64,000 bases of DNA, taken from positions 63,657 through 127,656 of the forward strand of contig NZ_VTUY01000003.1 of assembly GCF_008364765.1 (NCBI RefSeq), given 5' to 3'. This DNA is from Bacillus sp. CH30_1T. GTDB lineage: Bacteria; Bacillota; Bacilli; Bacillales; Bacillaceae_B. Shown here piece by piece: positions 52,044-59,678 of the stretch. The notes under the pieces were generated by a model. It was not told the DNA's origin, searched no databases, and was given only the letters and a program-made list of their open reading frames with translations. Each line of letters starts with the position of its first letter. The stretch's first letter is position 1. Position numbers and translations under genes: made by a program.

Positions 52044-53000
52044 CTACTCTTCGGTAGGTGCTGGAGTTTCTTCTCCTTCAGGTACAGCAGGAGTTTCTCC
52101 GCCTTCAGGTGCCGCCGCAGGGTTCAGCACTTGATCAAATGCTTTTTTAAGATCTTCATCTTTAATGTTTAAGTCAGCTTTTTCAATTTCAGCTTTCATC
52201 GCTTCCTGGATTTTTTGAGGATCCACTTTTGAAAGCTTCAATTCTTTTTCGATTTCCTTTTTCATCTCGTCATAGGATTTCTTTTCTTTTTTATCTGTCA
52301 CTTCAATGATGTGGTAACCATATTCTGTTTTGATGGGCTCACTCACTTTGCCTTTCTCTAAAGTGTCCAGAGCTTTAGAGAATTCCGGTACGAAGTTTTG
52401 ACGACCTGCATTGTCTACCCAGCCTAAGCTTCCGCCATTTTCACCAGAACCAGGATCTTTAGAATATTCTTTTGCAAGTTCTTCAAATTTTCCACCATCA
52501 GCTAATTTTTGTTTCACTTCTTTAGCTGTTTTTTCATCATCAACAAGAATGTGACGAACTTGAATGTCAGGCTTCCATGTCTCGTAGTATTCCTTTACTT
52601 CATCTTCAGTGACTTTCACGTCAGAGATTGCAGCTTTTTCTTGAAGTAATTGAAGCTTCAAGTATTCTTTAAACGATTTTTCATCAAGATTATATTGTTG
52701 TAAGAACATTTCGAATTGAGGTCCCAATTGATCTTTGGCTTCATTCAGCTTTTCGTCAACTTCCTCTTTCGACACGTCATACTTTTCTTCAAGTACTTTC
52801 GTGTAAACCAATTCTTGAAGGGCTTGTTCCATTTGTGGAGTGAATTTTTGCTTCATTGATTTGTAAAGTTCATCTTTTGTTACGTCTCCAGCTTTTGTTG
52901 TTGCAACAACGTCACTGTTTCCCTCAGCACCGTCTCCGCTGCATCCTGCAAGTCCAACGACTCCTGCAGCCAATGATACTGAAATGATCCATTTTTTCAT
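52044..53000 (-). CDS. prsA: Foldase PrsA, extracytoplasmic peptidyl-prolyl isomerase lipoprotein
   Basis: A 318-residue lipoprotein: signal peptide with lipobox VGLAGC (Cys at about residue 20), an N-terminal SurA-like chaperone part (about 35-130) and a parvulin domain (about 140-230, VRHILVDDEKTA ... GGSLGWVDNAGRQNFVPEF ... TEYGYHIIEV). It folds secreted proteins on the outer face of the membrane. The C-terminus is an acidic, Pro/Glu-rich tail (APEGGETPAVPEGEETPAP), longer than in B. subtilis. AGGAG lies nine bases before the ATG. Confidence 0.95.
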   Translation of the reverse strand: MKKWIISVSLAAGVVGLAGCSGDGAEGNSDVVATTKAGDVTKDELYKSMKQKFTPQMEQALQELVYTKVLEEKYDVSKEEVDEKLNEAKDQLGPQFEMFLQQYNLDEKSFKEYLKLQLLQEKAAISDVKVTEDEVKEYYETWKPDIQVRHILVDDEKTAKEVKQKLADGGKFEELAKEYSKDPGSGENGGSLGWVDNAGRQNFVPEFSKALDTLEKGKVSEPIKTEYGYHIIEVTDKKEKKSYDEMKKEIEKELKLSKVDPQKIQEAMKAEIEKADLNIKDEDLKKAFDQVLNPAAAPEGGETPAVPEGEETPAPTEE

Positions 53001-53187
53001 GGTGACCAACTCCTACAATATATTCGTTTGATGGCTTGTCAAATTTCTACAAAACATACTATAACACACTTTTTCCATGAAAAAAAATATTTTCCATATT
53101 AATCTTCAGAAAAATGGGCATTTTACACACCCATTTCCTAGGTACTTTCATATGATAAGAGCGAAGAGAGAAAAGGAGGTAATAAAT

Positions 53188-53274
53188 ATGAGCTGTGGAT
53201 ACAATTCCGGATTCGCGTTAATCGTAGTGCTGTTCATCTTATTAATCATCGTTGGTGCCGCATATATTTGCTAA
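53188..53274 (+). CDS. SscA/YjcZ-type 28-residue spore mini-protein (copy 1)
   Basis: A 28-residue peptide (MSCGYNSGFALIVVLFILLI then IVGAAYIC) of the tiny transmembrane YjcZ family. B. subtilis SscA (YhzE), encoded near prsA, is a related small spore coat assembly protein. A complete AAAGGAGGT lies seven bases before the ATG. Below usual gene-length limits; the three-copy conservation supports it as real. Confidence 0.82.
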   Translation: MSCGYNSGFALIVVLFILLIIVGAAYIC

Positions 53275-53361
53275 AAAAAACTAAATTTATGACATTGGCC
53301 TAAAACAAATGGCAGCTAACTTGAATAAGATAAATTAGCGCTTCAAAGGAGGTGGAAAGTT

Positions 53362-53445
53362 ATGGGTAATGCATACGGCGGAGGTTTCGCGTTAATCGTA
53401 GTACTGTTCATCCTGTTAATCATTGTGGGTGCAGCATGGCTATAA
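53362..53445 (+). CDS. SscA/YjcZ-type 27-residue spore mini-protein (copy 2)
   Basis: The second copy (MGNAYGGGFALIVVLFILLI then IVGAAWL), with AAAGGAGGTGG as its ribosome site. It shares GGGFALIVVLFILLI with copy 3 exactly, but ends in WL, so it has lost the terminal cysteine found in the other two. Separate untranslated spacers suggest each is expressed independently. Confidence 0.8.
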   Translation: MGNAYGGGFALIVVLFILLIIVGAAWL

Positions 53446-53571
53446 TTTTAGCCTCAGGGTTTAAAGTTATCGGATAAAGATTGTAGAGGGGGCAATACCT
53501 TAAAAAAGAGGGCCCCTTTTGCTTTATTCATATTTAGGCGGCTTTTTCATACATGAAAGGAGGAAGCGCAG

Positions 53572-53658
53572 ATGTCAGGTGCTTACGGCGGAGGATTTGC
53601 GTTAATCGTTGTTCTATTCATTTTGTTAATCATCATTGGTGCAGCATACGTTTGCTAA
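53572..53658 (+). CDS. SscA/YjcZ-type 28-residue spore mini-protein (copy 3)
   Basis: The third copy (MSGAYGGGFALIVVLFILLI then IIGAAYVC), with AAAGGAGG seven bases before the ATG. It has a Gly-rich start, one membrane helix and a C-terminal cysteine. It is followed by a strong terminator at 53670-53706. Family role in coat assembly is by analogy to SscA. Confidence 0.82.
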   Translation: MSGAYGGGFALIVVLFILLIIIGAAYVC

Positions 53659-53669
53659 TTTGAATATAT

Positions 53670-53706
53670 AAAAAGCAGATCCGGATTTTTCCGGGTCTGC
53701 TTTTTG
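53670..53706 (+). terminator. Terminator after the sscA-like cluster
   Basis: AAAAAGCAGATCCGG pairs with CCGGGTCTGCTTTTT, followed by G and TTTG. Confidence 0.9.
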
Positions 53707-53707
53707 T

Positions 53708-53870
53708 TTGTCGCCTCTGAGCAAAGCCCTTCCGCTTTTCGAATTGTCCAGCTCCAGGGCTTAGAGGCTCGAGGTCATAAGTCAAATCTGCCAAAAAGGC
53801 AAAGAGCGCCTTTCCGGTAGGTTTTACTTATGCTTGTCGCCTCTGAACGAGCCGACTCCGCTTTTCTATG
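53708..53870. repeat. Dispersed copy of the 28-kb structured repeat
   Basis: A partial unit (GTCGCCTCTGAGCAAAGCCC...CCGCTTTTC) is followed by a complete half-unit starting GTCCAGCTCC at about 53746 and ending CCGCTTTTCTAT. It has the same TAGAGGC/GCCTC, CATAAG/CTTATG and AAAGGC/GCCTTT stems as the second half-units at 28 kb, but the inner arm (AAATCTGCC/GGTAGGTTT) has changed on both sides. This looks like compensatory change that keeps the stem. Confidence 0.85.
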
Positions 53871-54045
53871 TAAACAATATTTCTATATAAGAAGAGACCA
53901 GTAGTATGGTGATTAGAATATTGATGGTTCTAAACACCTTTGGTTGGCGTTCTTCAGGTATTTCTTTTTGTAAACATAATGCGTTTGTCATTTTATTTAT
54001 ATAGAATAAGATGAAAACAGCAAACACTAAAAACATGGAGATCAT
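53866..54045 (-). CDS. 59-residue two-helix membrane protein
   Basis: A small gene, MISMFLVFAVFILFYI... with a second helix TINILITILLVSSYIEILF and a charged cytosolic loop (CLQKEIPEERQPK) between. GGGGAGGGG precedes the ATG by six bases. The stop codon falls in the edge of the dispersed repeat, so the repeat abuts the gene. No family recognised. Confidence 0.6.
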   Translation of the reverse strand: MISMFLVFAVFILFYINKMTNALCLQKEIPEERQPKVFRTINILITILLVSSYIEILFT

Positions 54046-54283
54046 CCAAACCCCTCCCCGTTATCTCCTTTAAGCTATACATTACCAAATAATTTCTCAA
54101 ATTGGTAGCGAGAGTATTGCATTAATCATGCAAATAAGGCTTTTTGCATTCTATTTTACATTTCATCCAAGTGCAAGCAGGAATTTTCGAACAGTAAATG
54201 AAGAATCTTCGTGAAAACACCTGAAAATAGCAGAAGGATGATTTCTTCCATCGAGTGTATGTTTCAATGGCCATCCATCATCC

Positions 54284-54820
54284 TTACTGATAAATCAATA
54301 TTTCGTATCCATCATCATTCTCTTCAATTAATGCATTCTTTGGTGAGTCCATTAGTTGCTTTGCATATATAAAGTCAATGGCGCAGATTCCTGAATGAAA
54401 TGCAAGCAGCATTGTAAAGTAATGAGAGTAGTGCGGGAAGTGGATGCATCCGTATAGCAAAATTCCGTTCAGTACAAAGAATGGTGCCACCAGGGCAAGC
54501 ATGTAACGGTATTTTGAGATAGGTTGATCCACTCGCAAAGAAACGATCGGTAAAAAAAATAGTTTCCGATTGCATCTACACTTCATTTTTTTCACAAAAA
54601 GCAGTATCGGTACAATGTGAAAAAACTTATGCAACGGATAGATACTCAGCATTCCTATGAAGAACACAAGGAAATGATTATCATAGAACGCACTTGGAAA
54701 TAGTAAGTTAATTGGTACGTATATTAATGAGAATACCATCATCATGATGATGGATGAAAGTAAAAAGACTCGGTAAAATCCGAATTGTTTTTCCAGATTG
54801 ATTGTTTTCCAGCAATGCAT
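54284..54820 (-). CDS. DUF3267 family membrane protein
   Basis: A 178-residue membrane protein with about four helices. The motif YPLHKFFHIVPILLF (HxxxH-like, about residues 61-75) is the putative metal-binding helix of DUF3267 proteins, a group suspected to be membrane zinc peptidase relatives; a later conserved His region (HFPHYSHYF) is also present. The position between prsA and yhaI corresponds to the yhaJ region of B. subtilis. No peptidase activity is demonstrated for the family. Confidence 0.65.
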   Translation of the reverse strand: MHCWKTINLEKQFGFYRVFLLSSIIMMMVFSLIYVPINLLFPSAFYDNHFLVFFIGMLSIYPLHKFFHIVPILLFVKKMKCRCNRKLFFLPIVSLRVDQPISKYRYMLALVAPFFVLNGILLYGCIHFPHYSHYFTMLLAFHSGICAIDFIYAKQLMDSPKNALIEENDDGYEILIYQ

Positions 54821-55014
54821 AAAAAAATCGCCTCCATTAGACGAATAAATCTTAGTTAAGTGCCTAACATACTTTATTACGATTGCCGGAAAAAATCAAT
54901 ACATTTCAGGCTGATTTTTTCATATTTTTTAGAAGAACTTTATGGGAAAGGTATGTTATAGTTTTGTACAATGAGAGTATGAGAATTTTTTGCAATGATT
55001 GAAAGGTGATTAAG

Positions 55015-55344
55015 ATGAATGATTTAGTGAAACGTATAGAGCAACTCGAGTATTATCAACGGTTAATGGCGGAGATGATCCCCGAAAATGGTTTTCCATT
55101 TCATCGAATGATCATTCGTAATGGTTTGTCGGAGAGGGAAGTGAAGGAGTTCTTTATCACTTGTGATAGGTTGAGCATGAAACTCCAAAAGCAAAAAGCG
55201 GAAGGATTCGTGTACAATACCCCGCTTTTCAAAGAGTTTGAAGAACAGCTTCATTCAAAGCTGAAGGTCCATGAAGTGGTTGATAGCTGTTTAGCTCAAG
55301 ACATTTATCCAGCTTTGATGAAACAGTTAAAGAAGAGCTTGTAG
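55015..55344 (+). CDS. yhaI: YhaI, DUF1878 family protein
   Basis: A 109-residue soluble helical protein matching YhaI: RIEQLEYYQRLM start, FPFHRMIIRNGLSEREVKEF, then a helical C-terminus. It is convergent with hpr, only one base separating the stop codons, the same pairing as in B. subtilis. The ATG at 55015 follows GAAAGGTG; the GTG at 55006 lies within that site. Function unknown. Confidence 0.85.
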   Translation: MNDLVKRIEQLEYYQRLMAEMIPENGFPFHRMIIRNGLSEREVKEFFITCDRLSMKLQKQKAEGFVYNTPLFKEFEEQLHSKLKVHEVVDSCLAQDIYPALMKQLKKSL

Positions 55345-55345
55345 A

Positions 55346-55921
55346 TTAAGCCAGTTCTTCTTCATCTTGAAATAATTCTCCCAGTTTTCCGTTATCATCA
55401 GAAAAATCACTTTCAATGTTATGAAACGATTTTTCGAATATCTCCATAAAATCACTTCCATATATATTTCGCACTACGGTCATCATTTCAATCATTTCCG
55501 GGAACTTTCCATATAATTCTCGTAATGGAGAAACTCCCTGGAAGATTGAGTGACTCTCAGGCTTATAGTTCTTCATTAGCTCAAGAAGTATATTTTCCCC
55601 TTTAGCCGTTAATTGAATATAGGTGTTCCGTTTATCGTTCTCCCGTTTAGAAAACTGTAGTAATTCCCGTTCTTCTAATTTCTTGGAGAAGTTAAATGCA
55701 GTTGAAACGTGCATAACACCAAACTTGGCTACGTCTGAAATGGAAGCACCCTTTAAATGATAAGCAATCCAGAGAATATGATGTTCGTTGATATTTAAGT
55801 CGTATGGCTTGATCCATTGCTGCCAGTCCTTTTCTATGGCCTTCCACAGAGCTTTACTTAGCTGAGCCATCCTTTGACTGAAGAGCATAGCCTCTTTTAA
55901 AGTAAATTCTCTTTCCTTCAT
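55346..55921 (-). CDS. hpr: Hpr (ScoC), transition-state MarR-type regulator
   Basis: A 191-residue MarR-family repressor, nearly identical to B. subtilis Hpr over the core ([60 protein letters not shown]). Hpr represses extracellular protease, motility and sporulation genes at the transition to stationary phase. The winged helix is about residues 55-125. The C-terminal tail is shorter than in B. subtilis. The ATG at 55921 follows GGGTGA. Confidence 0.95.
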   Translation of the reverse strand: MKEREFTLKEAMLFSQRMAQLSKALWKAIEKDWQQWIKPYDLNINEHHILWIAYHLKGASISDVAKFGVMHVSTAFNFSKKLEERELLQFSKRENDKRNTYIQLTAKGENILLELMKNYKPESHSIFQGVSPLRELYGKFPEMIEMMTVVRNIYGSDFMEIFEKSFHNIESDFSDDNGKLGELFQDEEELA

Positions 55922-56244
55922 CTCATTCACCCACTTTGCTAGAAAATCTTTTTAAATCTAAGTAATACCAAAATGACTTACTAAAACAACTATCACAAAA
56001 AAAGAAAGCGCTTATATTTTATTATGCCAATAAAGTAATAATTAATAAAGGTTAAATTGACAAAATTTTTCGAAGTATATAATTTTTGATGGGGACATAC
56101 TGTGAAAATTAGAGGTTGATGGGGGGATGGATACTGTAATGACGGGATTTGTGCATGAAATCATTATATTGATAGAAAAGAAGGGGGATAATAATTTTTT
56201 TTCAAAACATGTTTCTACAGAATCGATATAATCCCTATTCAAAC
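55922..56244. other. Gene-poor hpr-yhaH interval with a weak plus-strand promoter
   Basis: A TTGACA (56057) with TATAAT 15 bases or TAATTT 17 bases downstream faces right. A possible 34-residue ORF (56127-56231, MDTVMTGFVHEIIILIEKKG...) follows with a poor ribosome site. A cre-like AGAAAGCGCTTATA with two mismatches lies near 56003. None is well supported. Confidence 0.25.
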
Positions 56245-56292
56245 AAAAAAGCCCACAGCCTTCCATCACCATTAGTGAAAAAGGGCTGCGGG
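56245..56292 (-). terminator. Terminator after yhaH
   Basis: A 9-bp stem CCCGCAGCC/GGCTGTGGG with an inner hairpin, followed on the minus strand by CTTTTTT. Confidence 0.85.
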
Positions 56293-56299
56293 AATCTGG

Positions 56300-56671
56300 T
56301 TATTGATTAGAGGTATTTGCTGAGTTAATGGATTTTTCCAAGTCTTCAATGGTTCTTTGGATGGATTGGATTTCTTCCTGAAGTCGACGGTTATTTGGCT
56401 CTGTCGAAGCCTGCCATTGTTTGAAAGAAGCTTGAAGATCTTTCGAAAGCTGCATGACCGTTTCTTTACCTTCCTGAGACAGCGTGCCGATGGATTCTTT
56501 CAATTCACCAATATTCACCTTCATCTCGTCGATTACTCCAGTCCAGTCATCCTTTTTGTCCTTGATTTGTGCCCGGATTTCTTTCCCTGATGAAGGAGAC
56601 GTGAGAAGGGATGCTACTCCTCCGACCACTCCACCGATTAAAAGCCCGTAAGCCAGGGATTTTTTGTTCAC
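56300..56671 (-). CDS. yhaH: YhaH, YtxH-domain protein
   Basis: A 123-residue protein of the YtxH (general stress) family. A glycine-rich membrane helix at the N-terminus (LAYGLLIGGVVGGVASLLTSPSSGKEIR) is followed by an amphipathic coiled coil (SIQRTIEDLEKSIN). The LxxPxxGKE motif marks the family. The GTG at 56671 is favoured, since GAGGTGA precedes it; a GTG at 56680 lies in that site. Located beside hpr as in B. subtilis. Confidence 0.85.
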   Translation of the reverse strand: MNKKSLAYGLLIGGVVGGVASLLTSPSSGKEIRAQIKDKKDDWTGVIDEMKVNIGELKESIGTLSQEGKETVMQLSKDLQASFKQWQASTEPNNRRLQEEIQSIQRTIEDLEKSINSANTSNQ

Positions 56672-56835
56672 TATGATCACCTCGTTCTTCTAGTTCTATA
56701 ATACTCTATTTCTACAATCAACATGTATTCTCCTTTTTCCCTTTTAAAACAGATTAAAACAAGTCAATTCATAACTTTCTTTTTTCCAGCATAAATATAA
56801 AGTTAAGAAGTGGAGTATAGGAGGGGTTCTAAACA

Positions 56836-57030
56836 ATGGACGGGGTAATCTTTGGTTTCTTTGCTCTCTGTGCAGTATTATTTCTAAGTATGGTGTATAA
56901 TTTCATTTCCATTCAAAGGCCGGGTATGTATCCTCCTAAGAATATATTAAAAAAGCGTGCTGCCATAATGGGGTCCGGCGGGGTGATCACCTTTTTGATT
57001 GGAGTGCTCTTATGGGTTGCAGTCAAGTAA
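56836..57030 (+). CDS. Small two-helix membrane protein
   Basis: A 64-residue protein with two transmembrane helices (GVIFGFFALCAVLFLSMVYN and GGVITFLIGVLLWVAV) joined by a basic loop (RPGMYPPKNILKKRAA). AGGAGGG lies eight bases before the ATG, and a shared terminator follows. It is positionally between yhaH and trpP. Function unknown. Confidence 0.7.
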   Translation: MDGVIFGFFALCAVLFLSMVYNFISIQRPGMYPPKNILKKRAAIMGSGGVITFLIGVLLWVAVK

Positions 57031-57037
57031 GATATGG

Positions 57038-57086
57038 AAAAAGCCCTCCATTCAGGTGGCGAAAACACAATGAATGGAGGGCTTTA
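57038..57086. terminator. Bidirectional terminator between the small membrane gene and trpP
   Basis: A 15-bp stem AAAGCCCTCCATTCA and its complement, flanked by A on the left and T on the right. Confidence 0.9.
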
Positions 57087-57097
57087 CTATGATTAAA

Positions 57098-57634
57098 TTA
57101 GGATAGCTGTTCTGTTGTGACAGCTTCTCGAATGGTTGAACGTTTTAAAATCCCGTTAATAATTGGATACACCACAAACATCGCTCCGGCGTTAACAAGT
57201 GTAGCTGGAAGTACTACTGCTGCAAATAGAGCAAAGAAAGCTCCAGGCAGACCGACAATCACATAAGCAGAAAGTAAGAATATACTTCCTGATACGAGTG
57301 TACCAATAGCTGTTAGAACAGAAGCTCCTACAAGTGAACGAGTGATCTTTTTAGTAGCCAGGAAAAGGCCGTAAAAAACGAAGGCCGTGATCGGTTTATC
57401 GATCAGGTTAGGTAAGAATCCTCCAGGAAACTGTGTTGTCAGACCTGAAATGACTCCAGTTAATAAACCTAAAAGTAATACGTTTTTCTTGGCTGGAAAT
57501 AATATAATGCCTAGAAACATCATCGTCAGCATCATGTCCGGCTTCATTCCTAAGAAAATTCCCGGAATCACTGTGTGCAGGACGGCTCCGATCCCCACTA
57601 ATAATGACAGGGATACAAGTGTTTTTGTATTCAT
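57098..57634 (-). CDS. trpP: Tryptophan transporter TrpP (YhaG)
   Basis: A 178-residue membrane protein with about five or six helices, matching the TrpP family of tryptophan uptake proteins (VLHTVIPGIFLGMKPDMML near the N-terminus). It imports tryptophan independently of ATP. The identification is strongly supported by its 5' leader, which carries a regular series of GAG/UAG triplets overlapping the ribosome site. In B. subtilis the TRAP protein binds such a site in trpP mRNA and blocks translation when tryptophan is plentiful. Confidence 0.93.
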   Translation of the reverse strand: MNTKTLVSLSLLVGIGAVLHTVIPGIFLGMKPDMMLTMMFLGIILFPAKKNVLLLGLLTGVISGLTTQFPGGFLPNLIDKPITAFVFYGLFLATKKITRSLVGASVLTAIGTLVSGSIFLLSAYVIVGLPGAFFALFAAVVLPATLVNAGAMFVVYPIINGILKRSTIREAVTTEQLS

Positions 57635-57636
57635 TT

Positions 57637-57677
57637 CTCATCTCTCCTCAACTAAACTATACTATTTGCTTCTCCTA
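57637..57677 (-). promoter_or_regulatory. TRAP-binding site covering the trpP Shine-Dalgarno
   Basis: Reading the mRNA toward the start codon: UAG GAG AAG, four bases, then UAG, UAG, UAG, GAG, GAG, GAG, the last six each separated by exactly two bases. The final GAG ends two bases before the AUG. The GAGGAG ribosome site is part of the array, so bound TRAP would shut translation. Six triplets with perfect 5-base periodicity are most unlikely by chance. Confidence 0.9.
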
Positions 57678-57754
57678 ATGTGCACTGTTGCCATTAGCGA
57701 AAAGATAGGTACATTATAACATACCAAGTATTGTTGTCAAAGATTAATTATTCC

Positions 57755-57795
57755 GAAAAAAAGCCTGATCCCCTTTAGCTTCAGGGATCAGGCTC
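57755..57795 (-). terminator. Terminator after hit
   Basis: An 11-bp stem AGCCTGATCCC/GGGATCAGGCT, followed on the minus strand by TTTTTTTC. Confidence 0.92.
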
Positions 57796-57800
57796 GATTT

Positions 57801-58223
57801 TTATGAAAGATGCTGTGCAATGGATTCAGCTATTCCTTTCAGGTCTTCTTGAGTGAAGTCATCATTATGTGTCTTCCAAACGGCTCCAAAACCATCTCCC
57901 TGGCCATAGCGAGGAATAAAGTGCATGTGGAAATGGAAGACAGATTGTCCTGCTGCTTCCCCTGCGTTGCTTAACAAGTTCATTCCAATAGGGTTAAACT
58001 CGGCCTTGATACTTTCAGCAATCTTAGGTGCAACAGAGAAGAGGTGGCTTGCAATGTCAGGAGTCAGTTCATAGATATTATCTTTATGTACTTTAGGAAT
58101 AAGTAATGTATGACCTTTCGTCACTTGGCTAATATCAAGAAATGCAAGGACATGCTCATCTTCGTACACTTTCATAGAAGGGATTTCCCCGTCGATAATC
58201 TTGCAAAATATACAGTCACTCAC
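57801..58223 (-). CDS. hit: HIT-family nucleotide-binding hydrolase
   Basis: A 140-residue histidine-triad protein with the opening zinc-like CIFCKIIDGEIPS and the catalytic HFHMHFIPRY (HxHxHxx) near residues 96-105. HIT proteins hydrolyse nucleoside phosphoramidates or dinucleotides. It stands beside ecsA in opposite orientation, as in B. subtilis. Confidence 0.93.
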   Translation of the reverse strand: MSDCIFCKIIDGEIPSMKVYEDEHVLAFLDISQVTKGHTLLIPKVHKDNIYELTPDIASHLFSVAPKIAESIKAEFNPIGMNLLSNAGEAAGQSVFHFHMHFIPRYGQGDGFGAVWKTHNDDFTQEDLKGIAESIAQHLS

Positions 58224-58286
58224 TGTTTACTCCACCTTTCAGTAATGGCATTTTTATGTATTTTATCATGAAAGAGGAAATAAATG

Positions 58287-58323
58287 AAGAAGAGACAGGA
58301 ACGATTTTCCTGCCTCTCTTCTT
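58287..58323. terminator. Hairpin between hit and the two-motif array
   Basis: GAAGAAGAGACAGGA pairs with TCCTGCCTCTCTTCTT, with one bulge. On the minus strand a T-rich flank follows, so it could end a transcript coming from the array. Confidence 0.5.
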
Positions 58324-58370
58324 GAAGGGGTAATACTATAAAGATTAATATGTCAAATCTTCATTCTCTT

Positions 58371-58780
58371 TGATAAACACCTCATTCTCTAGTAGCTTCT
58401 GTAGTGATACATTCTTAAGGTAGAATGAAAATTGTTCAATGCGACCATCCCCTTATCTTTTCGCTATTTAAGCAATTTTAGACAATAGAAACAGTTAGCC
58501 GTCTTGGACAAACACCTCATTTGCTATAAGGATGATATGTGTAAACCATTAGAAACATGAATGACTATAACCAATGTGACCATCCCCTTATCTCTTAAGC
58601 TTGATAAGCTAATAAAGTAAGTTGATTCAGTCAAAGTGTGCTTTAACAAACACCTCATTTATCAATTTTTTGAACAAATGAATATGGTGAGTGTGTCATT
58701 CACTATAGAAGACGACAATCCTTACAGCCGCAAACAATAGTGAAATCGGTTAGCTGGTCTTTAACAACCATCCCCTTTTC
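58371..58780. repeat. Alternating two-motif array upstream of ecsA, unexplained
   Basis: Two exact motifs alternate three times. AAACACCTCATT is at 58375, 58510 and 58648; ACCATCCCCTT is at 58444, 58579 and 58767. The first two pairs repeat at 135 bp. Sequence between motifs is not conserved. On the minus strand they read AATGAGGTGTTT and AAGGGGATGGT, i.e. ribosome-site-like and start codons. The ATG in the first motif opens short ORFs beginning MRCL (58658-58524, 44 codons; 58520-58464, 18; 58385-58353, 10). On the plus strand they are C-rich, anti-Shine-Dalgarno-like. Function unknown. Confidence 0.7.
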
Positions 58781-58934
58781 CTTATTGCTGGCCCCTTCAA
58801 ATATTATGATGTGCAAATCGCGTAATGTTATGAATGCTAAAATATGGAATGAGAAGTTGGTTAAACCATGCCTTTACCATGAAAATTTGATAAAATAGAG
58901 AAAACCATGTAGAAGAGAAAGGACGTTGCTGCTC

Positions 58935-59678
58935 GTGTCATTATTAGAAATCAAACACCTAGTTGGCGGGTATACCCGAAAACCGGTCTTAAAGGATATA
59001 ACATTTTCCATACATTCAAATGAAATTGTCGGATTAATTGGCCTGAACGGAGCAGGGAAAAGTACTACTATCAAGCATATTATTGGTCTCATGGAAGCAA
59101 AGCAAGGAGAAGTGTCCATTAATGGTCATACATTAAAGAGTGATGCCGATCAATATCGAAAGCAGTTTTCATACATACCGGAAACACCGATTCTTTATGA
59201 TGAACTTACCCTTGAGGAGCATTTAAAACTTACGGCCATGGCTTATGGATTATCAGAATCTGAGTATAAAGGAAGAATTGATAAACTGTTGAAGGCCTTT
59301 CGTATGGAGAAGAAGATGAGCTGGTTTCCTGCACACTTTTCTAAAGGAATGAAACAAAAGGTGATGATCATGTGCGCCTTTCTTATTCAGCCCAGTCTCT
59401 ATATCATTGACGAGCCGTTTGTTGGATTAGATCCGCTCGGGATTCAATCACTGCTGGACTGGATGCAGGAGATGAAGCAAAACGGTGCAGGAATACTGAT
59501 GTCGACGCATATTTTAGCAACTGCAGAAAGGTATTGTGACTCATTCATCATCCTTCATGAAGGGAAAATTCGTGCAAAAGGAACGCTTCAGGAACTTCGT
59601 AAGGAATTCTCCATGCCTGGTGCAACGTTAGATGATATTTATATTCAGCTGACAAAGGAAGAAGCCCATGATGAATAA
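58935..59678 (+). CDS. ecsA: EcsA, ABC transporter ATPase
   Basis: A 247-residue ABC ATPase very similar to B. subtilis EcsA: SLLEIKHLVGGYTRKPVL start, Walker A GLNGAGKST near residue 36, signature FSKGMKQKV near 133, Walker B YIIDEPFVGLDPL, and MSTHILATAERYCD. Ecs affects exoprotein secretion, competence and regulated proteolysis through RasP activity. The GTG at 58935 gives the family start; GAAAGGA is 11 bases upstream. It overlaps ecsB by 11 bases. Confidence 0.94.
   Translation: MSLLEIKHLVGGYTRKPVLKDITFSIHSNEIVGLIGLNGAGKSTTIKHIIGLMEAKQGEVSINGHTLKSDADQYRKQFSYIPETPILYDELTLEEHLKLTAMAYGLSESEYKGRIDKLLKAFRMEKKMSWFPAHFSKGMKQKVMIMCAFLIQPSLYIIDEPFVGLDPLGIQSLLDWMQEMKQNGAGILMSTHILATAERYCDSFIILHEGKIRAKGTLQELRKEFSMPGATLDDIYIQLTKEEAHDE

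Noticed and set aside
54233..54285. AAGGATGAT/ATCATCCTT stem as terminator of the DUF3267 gene
   Set aside because: The arms are about 35 bases apart and no T-run follows on the minus strand; it also overlaps the coding end, so it was not listed as a feature.
55998..56012. A cre site for CcpA before hpr
   Set aside because: AGAAAGCGCTTATA has two mismatches at defined positions, too weak without experimental data; mentioned only as a cre-like sequence.
56042..56272. A 76-codon minus-strand frame between hpr and yhaH
   Set aside because: It starts inside the yhaH terminator and has no ribosome site; composition is not protein-like.
57637..57677. T-box or other tRNA-sensing leader for trpP
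   Set aside because: No T-box core sequence or specifier loop is seen; the triplet array explains the leader fully.
58371..58780. CRISPR array as an explanation of the two-motif repeats
   Set aside because: Motifs are only 11-12 bp, alternate in two types, have 55-120 bp between them, and no cas genes are near.
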